From a virus: a stretch of DNA of 62,375 nt. This document shows, one piece after another, positions 26,171 to 35,181 of this stretch. The notes under the pieces were generated by a model. The model was not told where the DNA came from. It searched no databases and saw only the letters and a program-made list of their open reading frames with translations. The DNA lies in the IMG/VR virus record IMGVR_UViG_3300025770_000019, positions 1 to 62,375 of that record. One strand, written 5' to 3'. A program made the translations under genes and the position numbers. Each line of letters begins with the position of its first letter. Positions within the stretch are counted from its first letter, which is position 1.

Positions 26171-27502
26171 TTACTTAACACCCCTGTCAGGGAAGCCATC
26201 CCCCAACATCGTTTTCATTAGTTGGAACTTACCTTTAGCGGGGAGGTTTTCCCAGAACTCCCACCCCGGCTTAATTTCCCCATCGGTATCGTATGCAAAC
26301 TGACCCAGCGAGTCCTCGATGGCTTCGACCCCGTCGATTATGTTCGCGTTAGCCTCGTTGGTGCGTTTCGCACCTTCATTGGCGAGTTCAGCTTCAACAG
26401 CAGCCATCTTCGTGTTGACGTCTTCCATGTACATTGCGGCAACTTCCTTACCCTGCACCTGAGCTTTCATCCAAGCGACGCCCTCGTTGTAGCTACCGCT
26501 GAACACTTCACGAGTGGTTTTACTTTTCTCGTTGTTGGCAGCTATTGTTGTCGCGCCTTCTTCGTCGGTAACTACGTTGTAGTGCCAGCCGGGAGAGAAG
26601 TTCTCGTCATCGCTCCAGATTTTAGCCATGCCTTGTAGCGTGTCGGCCCTGTCCATACGTGCAACGATTGCTGTTTCACCGAGAGCGCGTTGTTTGCCTG
26701 TAGTGCTAGTTTCGTTATCGAGCCACCTATCTTGCACGTCAGCGTGCGCTCCTCGGTACACATCAGACTCCCTGAACGACTCTCGATCACCGTCGTACTC
26801 GCCCCACGCGGCAGACAGTGCGTCGTAGCCAGTGTTGATACGGTTGGTTCGATCCTGCGCTGTGGTAGCTGCGTCGATGTTCTCCGCTCTGGCTAAGTTG
26901 AGAGCGGTCACGCCATTTGCGCTGTTTATGCCCGTCGCAACTTCAGTGGCAGTGAAAGCGTCCTTGTACGCAGTGTTAGACTCAGTGTTATCTTCAACGT
27001 CAGACTGCTTACGTTGAGCCAGCGCATGGGTCAGCCCGAATTGGCGGTCGTTCTCTCGATCCCTATCTAACTGACGTTCAGCGGCGGTTAGTGAGTCTGC
27101 GCGTTGGTACGCGTCGTTCGCCTCGTCAACAAGCCCTCTCGATGCCATAGCATTAGCACGAGCTGACTGGAACTCAGCCTCAGACATAGGTGCACGCGGT
27201 GCTGGCCCTAACCCTTGCACGGGGTTGTTGGGTGACATTGGCCCGGCGTTCGGGCCAGTCTGCAACGGGTTGGGTCTGATAACAGGGGAGGATAGCCCTT
27301 GCTCAGCTCCAAGTGGATTGTTCTTCGCGCTCTCCGCTACGAAATTGTTGTAGTTGTCGTAGTTCTCTTGAGTCTCAGAACGCAACGCACCGATTTCTTC
27401 CTCAACGGCACGTAAATCCCGCTTTCGCCGCGTCGCATTGAACGCATCAATAGCGCCTTCAGCCGATAGTTGACCGGCGCGCATACCTGCTGCGAATCCC
27501 AT
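26171..27502 (-). CDS. Internal virion protein candidate, 443 aa
   Basis: ATG 27502 overlaps the previous stop (TAATG). Almost wholly helical with a Gly/Pro/Asn-rich region at about 75-100 and long Ala/Glu/Asp helices. Located directly before the giant virion protein, where short-tailed phages encode ejection proteins. No enzymatic motifs seen. The role is inferred from position. Confidence 0.65.
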   Translation of the reverse strand: MGFAAGMRAGQLSAEGAIDAFNATRRKRDLRAVEEEIGALRSETQENYDNYNNFVAESAKNNPLGAEQGLSSPVIRPNPLQTGPNAGPMSPNNPVQGLGPAPRAPMSEAEFQSARANAMASRGLVDEANDAYQRADSLTAAERQLDRDRENDRQFGLTHALAQRKQSDVEDNTESNTAYKDAFTATEVATGINSANGVTALNLARAENIDAATTAQDRTNRINTGYDALSAAWGEYDGDRESFRESDVYRGAHADVQDRWLDNETSTTGKQRALGETAIVARMDRADTLQGMAKIWSDDENFSPGWHYNVVTDEEGATTIAANNEKSKTTREVFSGSYNEGVAWMKAQVQGKEVAAMYMEDVNTKMAAVEAELANEGAKRTNEANANIIDGVEAIEDSLGQFAYDTDGEIKPGWEFWENLPAKGKFQLMKTMLGDGFPDRGVK

Positions 27503-28539
27503 TAGGCAACCTCCTCAGTGATCTCAACCATTCGTGAGTTCAGCACAGTGTAGTCAACAAGCTGGAACCCGTCTTCTTCATACACCGCGTTCGGGTACTT
27601 CTTCTCAACTTCGTCAGCCATAAATCCTATGAATGTGCGTGATGGGTCTGTCTTATAGCTGAACTTGTAGAAGTTAAGGTCGAGGCTTTGGTCGTACCGG
27701 TGGAATACAATGTCTTGCTTCAACCGCCGGTCAGAGGGTATTAGCCCCATCGCAGCCCCACCAAGTCCCATCATACCGCCGAACATTGCTCCAGCACGCT
27801 CTTGGTTGTGGCCGTATATTGCTGTTTGGTTACTGGCGACGTTAGACAGCCCTTGAATACCTGTCTGATACCCAGCGTTCATCGTCTGCCCACCAGCGCC
27901 TAGCCCTCGCATATACTGGTCGCCTGCCGCCATGGACGTTCCTGCACCGGCTGACCCTGCGCTGGTAGCTCCTTGGTACGCTGCTGTTGATGCGCCGGGT
28001 AAGTTACGCCCCAAGCCTGCGGCGCTGGTCATGTACGCCTGCCCTCGATTCACAGCCTCAGTGCTTGCTCTAGTCATGGAGTTAGCAGTTGACGCAGATA
28101 GGCCAAGTGCCGCTTGCTGTCGAGCTGCTTGTGCTGCGGGGGAGTTGGGGTTTACGCCGCGAGCAGTGTTGAACCGGCTGAGTTGTCCTTGTGTATTGTC
28201 GAACGCTCTGGCGGAAGCAGCGGCTGCGTCACCTGCCCTACCTTTACGGTAAGAGTCAGTGCTAAAGTTCTGCGCATCGGACACAATTTGCTGCTCGACA
28301 GGACGGAACGTATTCACGTTATAGTCGTAGTAGTCCTGCGCGTGCTGCATCTGCTGATCCTGAGCAGCTATCTGCCCCTGAGCTATGCTCTGTAGGATGG
28401 GACTCAACTCATCGTACTGGCGTTCAGTAAAGTCTATTTGTCTGTTGCCGAGGTCACGCATAACACCCACGGCTTCCCGTGAGACGTTTTCTAGCCCGGT
28501 CATATCAGGCGCGGGTGGATTTGAGGATTTCTTTCCCAT
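27502..28539 (-). CDS. Internal virion protein with C-terminal S74-like chaperone motif, 345 aa
   Basis: ATG 28539 has GGAG seven bases upstream; the in-frame TTG at 28542 is not needed. The first 260 residues are Gln/Ala/Gly-rich helix. The C-terminal 75 residues contain SDRRLK (Ser269, Lys274), then FYKFSYK and GFMADEVEKKYP, the pattern of the peptidase S74 intramolecular chaperone that trimerises fibres and cuts itself off at the Ser/Lys dyad. On a non-fibre protein this is unusual but known in some podovirus-like genomes. Confidence 0.75.
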   Translation of the reverse strand: MGKKSSNPPAPDMTGLENVSREAVGVMRDLGNRQIDFTERQYDELSPILQSIAQGQIAAQDQQMQHAQDYYDYNVNTFRPVEQQIVSDAQNFSTDSYRKGRAGDAAAASARAFDNTQGQLSRFNTARGVNPNSPAAQAARQQAALGLSASTANSMTRASTEAVNRGQAYMTSAAGLGRNLPGASTAAYQGATSAGSAGAGTSMAAGDQYMRGLGAGGQTMNAGYQTGIQGLSNVASNQTAIYGHNQERAGAMFGGMMGLGGAAMGLIPSDRRLKQDIVFHRYDQSLDLNFYKFSYKTDPSRTFIGFMADEVEKKYPNAVYEEDGFQLVDYTVLNSRMVEITEEVA

Positions 28540-28963
28540 CAATATTCTCCAGCCAGCGGGTTGCGTCCGCCGGGGTTAGGACTAATACCTGCATGTCACC
28601 GTCAGTAGCAGCGTCTTTCATTATAAATTCTTCACGAAATCCTAGGTGCTTATCGAATGCGATAACGTCCACCTCGCTCACAGGCACCATGCCGGTAATT
28701 CGCTTTAGTTTACACAGGTTAAAGGCGTAATCACACACAGCGCTAAACAGGGGCACGATTAGCTTCGTCTTAGACCTGATGGCAATGTGCACCAAACAGT
28801 TCCTACCGTTGTAGTTGTTGAACACCACCCCGGCTAGAACTGAGTTATCTTGCATGATACCTATGGCGGAGAACCCGCCCCAGCTCGCGTCCTGCCCGGT
28901 CTGCACGGCAACCCATGTCCCGATAAGGTCTTTACGGTCTAAGACAATACGCGCTTTGTTCAT
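28505..28963 (-). CDS. GNAT-fold-like virion-region protein, 152 aa
   Basis: ATG 28963 overlaps the upstream stop. The pattern of beta strands with GIMQDNSVLAGVVFNNYNGR, KLKRITGMVPVSEVDVIAF and DKHLGFREEFIM resembles an N-acetyltransferase fold with the final 'LGF...' strand. GNAT-like proteins occur in the internal-virion regions of many podoviruses and may be structural rather than catalytic. It overlaps the next gene by 35 bases. Confidence 0.65.
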   Translation of the reverse strand: MNKARIVLDRKDLIGTWVAVQTGQDASWGGFSAIGIMQDNSVLAGVVFNNYNGRNCLVHIAIRSKTKLIVPLFSAVCDYAFNLCKLKRITGMVPVSEVDVIAFDKHLGFREEFIMKDAATDGDMQVLVLTPADATRWLENIDGKEILKSTRA

Positions 28964-29400
28964 TGCGGTGGCACCGGGATGACTACCTCTGACAAAGACT
29001 GGGCATCTTTGTACGTAGTTGGTAGGTCACGTAGTTCTTGGCGGTATGACTGGAACGCTGCAACTTGTTCATCAGATAACGGAGAACCGGGCAGTTGAGT
29101 CCAGTCTGACGCTGTTAGTAGCCTGTCTCGCTGTCGACGTATGCCATCAAGGAGCGCAGCGTTAACCTGTGCAGCGTCTAGCTTCCATGATTTTGTAGCG
29201 TAGTCGAACTCATGGTCGTCACTTGGGCATGGGGGGAGTTGCACAAGTTCGCCGGATACGACCATGAGTTCGTCAACACCTGCAGTCAGTTCCTCGACGA
29301 CGACCGCGTCGCGCTCTTTGATGTTGGCATCCACAGCTGTCCTCGGCCCCGTGACCCAGTCAGTTATACGACCCTCACTGTTATAGAAAAGCGCAATCAT
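28960..29400 (-). CDS. Phage tail assembly chaperone-like protein, 146 aa
   Basis: The C-terminal 65 residues match the pattern of the phage tail assembly chaperone family (Phage_tail_APC): RRQRDRLLTASDWTQLPGSPL, then YRQELRDLPTTY. Such proteins usually aid fibre or tail folding and lie after fibre genes, as here. The N-terminal half is a separate beta-rich domain. ATG 29400 overlaps the preceding stop. Confidence 0.8.
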   Translation of the reverse strand: MIALFYNSEGRITDWVTGPRTAVDANIKERDAVVVEELTAGVDELMVVSGELVQLPPCPSDDHEFDYATKSWKLDAAQVNAALLDGIRRQRDRLLTASDWTQLPGSPLSDEQVAAFQSYRQELRDLPTTYKDAQSLSEVVIPVPPQ

Positions 29401-31682
29401 TTTTTAGCCGCCAGTACGGATATGCTGTAGTTACTCATATATCGCTCATGCGCAGTTGTCTGATTGGGTGGTGGCTGAGTTCGGGCTTTGAGTTGCGCTC
29501 GTGCGTTTATACACCATGTGGGCACTGCTACGAACATAGAGGTGTTAACCACGCCGCCGTACCCATCAGCAAACGAGAACGCTGCCAAACTAAGCGATGC
29601 TGAAGATGCGTATGATATCCACGTCCCAAGGTTACTTTGAAAGTCCACCTGAATGTATATTTCTGCGCTACCTTCGTCTGCGTTACCGCCCCAAACTGGC
29701 CCACCACCAAACTGCACGCGGCCTTGGAGAATTGCATGTGTTGGCCCAGTCGTTATAGCCCACCCACCCATGTCTACTACGCTGCCAATGTTGTTCCATG
29801 CCCCCGTAGAGTTGTAGCCGAGCCACCCACCAACACCGACAGGCACCGTGACTGCGTTGTCGCCTATCTTGAGCGTCGTGACTGCGAGCGCGTCGATGTT
29901 AGCTTCTTTGACGGCAAGCACTGCTATCTTGGCGGTGGTGACTGCAAGGTCTTCCATCTGGGCTGTGCCGACAGCGAGATTTCCGATAGCTGCCTGCCCT
30001 ATAGCAGCGTTGGCTAAGTACGTGGTGAAGTTGGCTGGTGTTATCTGCGAGAGGAATGCGAACCCTTTTAGCTGGTTATCGAATCCAAAGAAATTTGTGT
30101 AGGAGGCATCTGTGAACTTGTACCCACCACTGCCGTCATCCTCGAAAGTGAGGTCTAGCTCATCCTGTGCAGCCTGTGCAGCCTGACCAGCTACGTCAGC
30201 GGTATTCTGCGCAACGCCAGCGACTTGCCCTGCGGCTTCGGCTTCTTGTTGTGCGGCGTCTGCTGCTAACTGCGAGTTACCCGTAGCCAAGTTCATGGCA
30301 TCCAGCACTGTCTGGATAGACGACTGCACCAATGTGCTATCGTAGCCTGAGTCAGACGCTAATAGAATGTCCCCACCCGGCCCACGTATGATGAAAGTGC
30401 CATTATCGACATCGAAGGAAAACCCCGGTGTGCCGACACCATAGCCAACCGATTGCAGGGTTTCTCTTATAAGAGCAGCGTTGATGGTTACACGCCCGTT
30501 CAGAAGTTCTAGCGCAGGAGTAGTCGACCCGAAGCTACGTATTATAAGTTGGGGCTGCGTACTGGTGTATGTAACATTGCCGTCTTCGTCTATGTTCTCT
30601 GTCTGCCCAAGATTAAGAAAGAAGCCAGACCCGGCCTGTGAGTTAGTGAAATTGTAAGACGCTATCTCGCCAGTGCGTATAACGGCTGCGTCAAGGTTCG
30701 CTATCTTACCCGTGGTAATGGAGGCGTCGACTATGTTGGCGAAGTCGATTGCTGCTTCGCCTATCTTGGCGTTGGTTATTGAGGCGTCTTGTATGAACGC
30801 TGACTTAATGTACACACCGGGCGGCACTTCTACGTCGCCAATCATAGTCGGCGTAGTCTGAATGATGAACGGAACACCGTCGAACGCTCCCCACGCACCG
30901 TCGGTATATAGCTTGTACTCGCCCGTATCACTGTTGCGCCAGATATGCCCTTCCACGCCTGTCGGCTGACCCGGCTGGTTATAGTTGGGCGGTGACATCA
31001 GGAAGAAGCGGTTAACGAGTATGCCGAACTCTGTAGTAGTGTCCCCTGTGTCACTGGTAACTGACGCAAGTCCAAAGCCGTTGGCTAAGCCGTTAGCGTC
31101 AACCGTCACCATATAGTTTTCGGCAACGCCGTTCGTTAAGTTGTTCAGGTCTTCTGTAAGCTGGCTCTGACTTATCTGGTCAGTAAGCTCGCTCAATAGC
31201 TCTGTGACGTCGTACGCAGTTTGTGCAGACACCGGGCCGCTGTAAGCGCCGTACACGTTGTTTATGTTTCTGAACCGCACCCAGTAAAAGTACTCGGCGT
31301 TAGTACCGACGTAATCGGAGAACACTGACACATGCCCAGTAAGCGTAGCGATAAGTATCGCGTTGCTGAAGTCGTTATCAACTGACCGCCACACTTCAGT
31401 AGCGCCGTGGCCGTAGTACGTAGGCGTCGTCCACGTTAGCGTTATGAACTCGAACCCTGATGTGGCGGTAAGCCCCACCGGGGTCTCAGGCGTGAACACC
31501 GGCACATCAGAATCACTGTCAGATATGGCACTAACAGCGTCAGTAACTGTAGACGTAAGTTGACTCTCGCGTACCAGCGGATCACCTGCACTGGCGTTAA
31601 GCGCCTCACGAACGCGGTCAAGGAACAGCCGTAAGTCAGGGGGTATCGTAGACGAAACAGTCGGCAGCGAGTCGTTAGGCAC
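29397..31682 (-). CDS. J-like tail fibre protein with FN3/DUF1983-type regions, 761 aa
   Basis: GTG 31682 behind GAGGAA. Residues about 45-155 form a fibronectin III-like domain (PVGLTATSGFEFITLTWTTP). Next comes a region like the C-terminus of siphovirus protein J (EFGILVNRFFLM, PFIIQ, then repeated DASITNAKIGEAAIDFANIVDASIT steps). A coiled Ala/Gln segment and a beta C-terminal domain follow. It probably forms a trimeric central or side fibre contacting the host. Finding a J-type element without a long-tail gene set is notable. Confidence 0.7.
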   Translation of the reverse strand: MPNDSLPTVSSTIPPDLRLFLDRVREALNASAGDPLVRESQLTSTVTDAVSAISDSDSDVPVFTPETPVGLTATSGFEFITLTWTTPTYYGHGATEVWRSVDNDFSNAILIATLTGHVSVFSDYVGTNAEYFYWVRFRNINNVYGAYSGPVSAQTAYDVTELLSELTDQISQSQLTEDLNNLTNGVAENYMVTVDANGLANGFGLASVTSDTGDTTTEFGILVNRFFLMSPPNYNQPGQPTGVEGHIWRNSDTGEYKLYTDGAWGAFDGVPFIIQTTPTMIGDVEVPPGVYIKSAFIQDASITNAKIGEAAIDFANIVDASITTGKIANLDAAVIRTGEIASYNFTNSQAGSGFFLNLGQTENIDEDGNVTYTSTQPQLIIRSFGSTTPALELLNGRVTINAALIRETLQSVGYGVGTPGFSFDVDNGTFIIRGPGGDILLASDSGYDSTLVQSSIQTVLDAMNLATGNSQLAADAAQQEAEAAGQVAGVAQNTADVAGQAAQAAQDELDLTFEDDGSGGYKFTDASYTNFFGFDNQLKGFAFLSQITPANFTTYLANAAIGQAAIGNLAVGTAQMEDLAVTTAKIAVLAVKEANIDALAVTTLKIGDNAVTVPVGVGGWLGYNSTGAWNNIGSVVDMGGWAITTGPTHAILQGRVQFGGGPVWGGNADEGSAEIYIQVDFQSNLGTWISYASSASLSLAAFSFADGYGGVVNTSMFVAVPTWCINARAQLKARTQPPPNQTTAHERYMSNYSISVLAAKK

Positions 31683-33342
31683 TTGCTATTTCCTCACCAG
31701 ACTGTGCTAACACTACGTTGAAAACTTCTTTGTCCCCCACCAGTTCGATCTCCCAATCTCTAGCGAGTATAGAAGGTAGCCTAAACATCACACGGCTAGT
31801 GACCGTCCCTGAGTGTAGCGACGCCCCGTCAGCGAACACCTCGAAGTCCAACGGGTACGACTCCGCCTCCACCTGCATAAACCCGAAACTAACTTCTCTC
31901 GGCAGCGAAAACTTCTTAGACTTCCACGTGTACTCAGACGCAGCGCCGTCACCCCACGCAACGATGCTATTAGCATCATCTACTATGTATAGCTTATCTA
32001 GCCGCAGGTCAGCGAACGCCGCCGTAACTCCAGTGAGGTCAAGCGTCACGGTCTGCCCCGACGGTACGTCGATGATGATCGCGCCGGTAGAGTGGAAGCC
32101 GTAGTACTTCAGGTCGTGCGAGTAGCCGTAAACTGAACTGGGGTCGAGCAGATCGTTCCACTGCTTGTAAGTGAACATAGCCTCCGTTTCGATCACAGAC
32201 CCGCGAGGGCTAACAGAGACTAGCCCGTCAGGGCTGGTGTAGTACACCTTGCCGTTGAGCACTTCAATGCTGCGTTTAGACACACACCCCTGCTCGATAT
32301 CGCCCTCAACCACAGTCATAAGCGCCGGAGTACTGCCCTGTATAAAGTATGGGCGTTCGTTAGTCAGCACCACCAACGTAGTGTCTACCGCAGCCATGCC
32401 GATAATAGGACTGTTGACTGTCAGCGCATAATTAATGGGCCACGCATGAGGAACATAGGGTTCGCAGAAATATACGTCGCGGCCTACAAACCCAGCGACG
32501 ATACCGTTCGCCATGTTGGTCAGCCCCTTCAAGCCGGGGGGTGGTACGTCCCACGTTATGCTGGCTATTTGCTCCCCGAGGACGTTCGCCTCCACGTTAT
32601 CTACGAACGTCTGCTGCGTGACAGGGATTTCGTCAACGAGTAAGAACGTCCCGGCTATGGAACGGTATATGCGCTTAGTCACTTCGACGGACGCCATGCC
32701 GACGTCGGGAGCGCCTGTGGTCAGCGTGTCAATAGTTATCACGCTGTCGGACTCTATGTAGAACTCAACTATGTTTGCGGCCGCAGGAGACGGCGCGGAC
32801 TCCATAGTGCGGCCTGCCTTAGCCCACACATAGGTATACACGTAGGTGCGGTATTCTACCGTTAGTCCGTCAGTTTCCGAGGGGGGTGTTATTGATGCCA
32901 CCGGCGCTAGGGTTGGCTTAGGTACGCCTAGGTTGTATGAGTTTGACGCGCCGTGCAGCGTGCCATGTAAGCTCCCGCCTCCGGACGGAGTGACGAACTC
33001 ATTGTATGTAAACTGCGGTACGAGGAAGTTGTCATCGTTGTCGGTGAAGTAAACAACTTCGTAGTCGTCCCCGATTATCTGCCCACGACAGAAGTCGACA
33101 TCGTTAACAGACGCCATCCACCACGTACCGTCTTCGACGGTGTAGTCCTCGTTGTAGCGGAACAGCGTCTTAGGGTCGATGCCTAGTGTGTATAGGGGGC
33201 TGCCGTAGCTGTATGTAGGCTGCAACGGGCCGCGTCGAGTAGTGTCTACGTTGAGTGCTGTCTGCGACCTATCTTCCGGCAAGTACCGCGCACTCGTCCG
33301 TGGGGAAATCCCACCGAATTTTGATACTTTCAACGCTACCAC
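31675..33342 (-). CDS. Tail nozzle or stabilisation-like structural protein, 555 aa
   Basis: GTG 33342 with GGAGACAACC upstream. Beta-rich, with many Tyr/Val/Thr and repeated 'VYYTSPDGLVSVSPRG', 'VVLTNERPYFIQG' strands that look like a beta-propeller. The N-terminus (KFGGISPRTSARYLPEDRSQTALN) resembles proteins at the distal short tail of podoviruses. Probably closes or extends the tail tube. Assignment is by pattern and context. Confidence 0.6.
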   Translation of the reverse strand: MVALKVSKFGGISPRTSARYLPEDRSQTALNVDTTRRGPLQPTYSYGSPLYTLGIDPKTLFRYNEDYTVEDGTWWMASVNDVDFCRGQIIGDDYEVVYFTDNDDNFLVPQFTYNEFVTPSGGGSLHGTLHGASNSYNLGVPKPTLAPVASITPPSETDGLTVEYRTYVYTYVWAKAGRTMESAPSPAAANIVEFYIESDSVITIDTLTTGAPDVGMASVEVTKRIYRSIAGTFLLVDEIPVTQQTFVDNVEANVLGEQIASITWDVPPPGLKGLTNMANGIVAGFVGRDVYFCEPYVPHAWPINYALTVNSPIIGMAAVDTTLVVLTNERPYFIQGSTPALMTVVEGDIEQGCVSKRSIEVLNGKVYYTSPDGLVSVSPRGSVIETEAMFTYKQWNDLLDPSSVYGYSHDLKYYGFHSTGAIIIDVPSGQTVTLDLTGVTAAFADLRLDKLYIVDDANSIVAWGDGAASEYTWKSKKFSLPREVSFGFMQVEAESYPLDFEVFADGASLHSGTVTSRVMFRLPSILARDWEIELVGDKEVFNVVLAQSGEEIASA

Positions 33343-33351
33343 GGTTGTCTC

Positions 33352-33903
33352 CTAAATTTGTATCCGGTTAGCTACCCACCCGTATAAGAACGATTCGTCC
33401 TTCTCTCGCTGTTCAACTAACGACAAGTAGAACGCACCCTGTACGCAGTTTAGCAGCTTCAGTAATACGTGCGAATCCCTGTGTGTCAGATACCCACCCA
33501 AAGCCGTGAGTGTGCCGCTGCCTATTACTCCATCAGCCTCGATGTCATCATAGAACCCCTGTTTGTTGTTCAGCCCGTTAAGGCACACCTGCAAGAACAT
33601 ACCTGCACGGTGCACACCAGTGTTAACCGCAGTGTCGAACACTTCCATAGCGATGTTGGGGCTTAGCTTTAGGATTACGTCACCGTTAATCTTATCCCAA
33701 TACTCTTTGGTGTATACGTACACAGCTACGTCTTGAGGCATAGCAGTCATGTCACCCTTGTAGCCGTACTGCCTTGCGACGGCTTCAGTAACGCCGAACT
33801 TAGTCGCGCCGCCTGAGTCGTCGCTGTGGTTAGAGTACCCACCCTCAATGCCTATTACGTCGGCTATGATGCCCTCACGTGTTGTTGCGTAGGCACTACT
33901 CAT
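33352..33903 (-). CDS. GH108-family endolysin (N-acetylmuramidase type)
   Basis: 183 aa, the normal length of GH108 lysins with a C-terminal peptidoglycan-binding domain 3. The catalytic EGG motif is Glu20-Gly-Gly, followed by SNHSDDSGGATKFGVT. The second half (NNKQGFYDDIEADGVIGSGTLTAL) is the binding domain. It should hydrolyse murein to release progeny. No signal peptide, so it needs a holin or a similar path; the neighbours upstream supply membrane proteins. ATG 33903 overlaps the previous gene. Confidence 0.9.
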   Translation of the reverse strand: MSSAYATTREGIIADVIGIEGGYSNHSDDSGGATKFGVTEAVARQYGYKGDMTAMPQDVAVYVYTKEYWDKINGDVILKLSPNIAMEVFDTAVNTGVHRAGMFLQVCLNGLNNKQGFYDDIEADGVIGSGTLTALGGYLTHRDSHVLLKLLNCVQGAFYLSLVEQREKDESFLYGWVANRIQI

Positions 33904-34339
33904 AGGTCTTTATCCTGTGTGCTTCTGCTTGGTCAGGGCCGGGGGCCATCTTAGACAGTACGTTAACACCGAAGAACATGAACGTAGGTGTCATCTTACG
34001 CCACTTCGGTACGCGTGCTTTGCAGAGGTCAGTAAACCATTGGTCGATGGCACGTTTCAGTTCACGGTCAGTTGTCTCGTCCCTGTCGCGCCCTTCCCAG
34101 TGATAATGCCTCCACCACAACAAGCCATCATGTATAGCACTTGGCACCATCACCCAGTCATGGTCAGGGAAGGCATTAGCACCGTTCCATGCAAACCCAG
34201 ACTTGAGCGTGATTCCTTTGCGGCTGATCTTGATACGTGCGTCTTCGTAAGGGAACCGCAGCTGGATAGGAAACCACTTAGGGAACGGGTAATGTTCCTT
34301 GGTTTCTACGACGTACTTAAACCCTTCACGGACTTTCAT
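33896..34339 (-). CDS. DUF1353-like protein, 147 aa
   Basis: The start is set at ATG 34339 because AGGGGAAG precedes it; a TTG at 34360 is less likely. The segment GFAWNGANAFPDHDWVMVPSAIHDGL matches the DUF1353 pattern (a 'GF..dgaS.P' strand and an 'AaviHD' helix). The family occurs beside phage lysis genes but has no proven function. The conserved His/Asp suggest a metal site. Overlaps the endolysin and the lipoprotein genes. Confidence 0.7.
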   Translation of the reverse strand: MKVREGFKYVVETKEHYPFPKWFPIQLRFPYEDARIKISRKGITLKSGFAWNGANAFPDHDWVMVPSAIHDGLLWWRHYHWEGRDRDETTDRELKRAIDQWFTDLCKARVPKWRKMTPTFMFFGVNVLSKMAPGPDQAEAHRIKTYE

Positions 34340-34523
34340 CTTCTTCCCCTGCGACTTCAACGGCTACAGAAGTTGGCCCGACCTTGCCGTCGCCAATAGA
34401 AAATTCCGGTTTAACTTTAATCAACCCGCCGAGCGCGGATACCTCGAAGCCCATATCAATCGGTGCCATACCAGCACACCCAGTGAGCATCAAACAAGTG
34501 AGTAGTGTAATCATAGTACGCAT
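34326..34523 (-). CDS. Small lipoprotein, o-spanin candidate, 65 aa
   Basis: ATG 34523 has GGAG seven bases upstream. Signal peptide MRTMITLLTCLMLTGC ends in a lipobox (LTGC, Cys16). The mature part is about 50 residues with a central beta stretch (LGGLIKVKPEFSIGDG) and an acidic end. Between membrane proteins and endolysin, an outer-membrane spanin-like or other lysis role is plausible; it lacks the Pro-rich stretch of classical Rz1. Confidence 0.75.
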   Translation of the reverse strand: MRTMITLLTCLMLTGCAGMAPIDMGFEVSALGGLIKVKPEFSIGDGKVGPTSVAVEVAGEEDESP

Positions 34524-34524
34524 A

Positions 34525-34992
34525 TCAATCTCCGTTGTTAGGGACATATGTAGTTTCGTCGTCGGCGCGGCAGTATTTAACGTAGTGCTTACCATTCTCC
34601 ACTTTGCGCATCAAAATTCTCTGTGTAGTACCCAGTTCCAGTCTGAGTTGCTTTACCTTTTCTCTAAGCGTTTCTACCCCATCTTCATCTTCAGGGCCAC
34701 GTTTCATTGAGGCATCTTCGAACGGTGTCCACTGGTCAAACTGCGAACAAAACGCTGACTGGTGTGCGCTTATTGCGATCTCAGGAGTGTGGCGGCGCTC
34801 CACTGGCTCGGGGGGCGGGAAGTAACGTATGCCTATAGCGACTAACGTCATCGCCAAGAAAATCATGATCGCGTAGTTAGAGGGTATGGCCCACCCATAA
34901 TGCGACGCGAACGGGGCAGCGATGCCCAGCACTAAAACGATCTGCCAGAGTTTCAACCGTTGTAGCAGTTCTGCGATGCTTTTTGCTTCCAC
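34525..34992 (-). CDS. Two-helix membrane protein, holin candidate, 155 aa
   Basis: GTG 34992 forms a TAAGTG junction with the small upstream frame. Hydrophobic helices at about 16-33 and 41-58 are followed by a Pro/charged segment and a C-terminal coiled-coil (DGVETLREKVKQLRLELG). Position in the lysis cassette suggests a holin or antiholin. The long cytosolic tail is larger than in most class II holins. Confidence 0.6.
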   Translation of the reverse strand: MEAKSIAELLQRLKLWQIVLVLGIAAPFASHYGWAIPSNYAIMIFLAMTLVAIGIRYFPPPEPVERRHTPEIAISAHQSAFCSQFDQWTPFEDASMKRGPEDEDGVETLREKVKQLRLELGTTQRILMRKVENGKHYVKYCRADDETTYVPNNGD

Positions 34993-35181
34993 TTACCTGC
35001 GCTCCCATGATCCTTGAGGGTAACACCTGCTCCGCGTCCTTGGATACAGGTCGAAATAGTAACCACCTATCCGACAGTAATCGTAGTGGCTTGTTTGGTT
35101 TATTAAATACATACCGTAGTTGTCTCTGGCCCAGCGCACTCCATGTGCACTCAAGCTGGATGAAAACAGCAGTAGTATTAT
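34993..35181 (-). CDS. Probable secreted 62-aa lysis-cassette protein with ATA start
   Basis: A 62-codon frame fully open between the two lysis genes. It would begin with ATA (35181-35179), overlapping the stop of the upstream gene as other genes here do with ATG or GTG, with AAGGTGA seven bases upstream, and ends in TAA touching the next gene's GTG. The product has a signal-peptide-like start (ILLLFSSSLSAHG), then a Tyr/Arg/Cys-rich body (NQTSHYDYCRIGGYYF, YPRTRSRCYPQGSW). No ATG, GTG or TTG exists at the proper place; the first TTG is codon 10. Real coding is likely; the start codon is uncertain. Confidence 0.6.
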   Translation of the reverse strand: MILLLFSSSLSAHGVRWARDNYGMYLINQTSHYDYCRIGGYYFDLYPRTRSRCYPQGSWERR

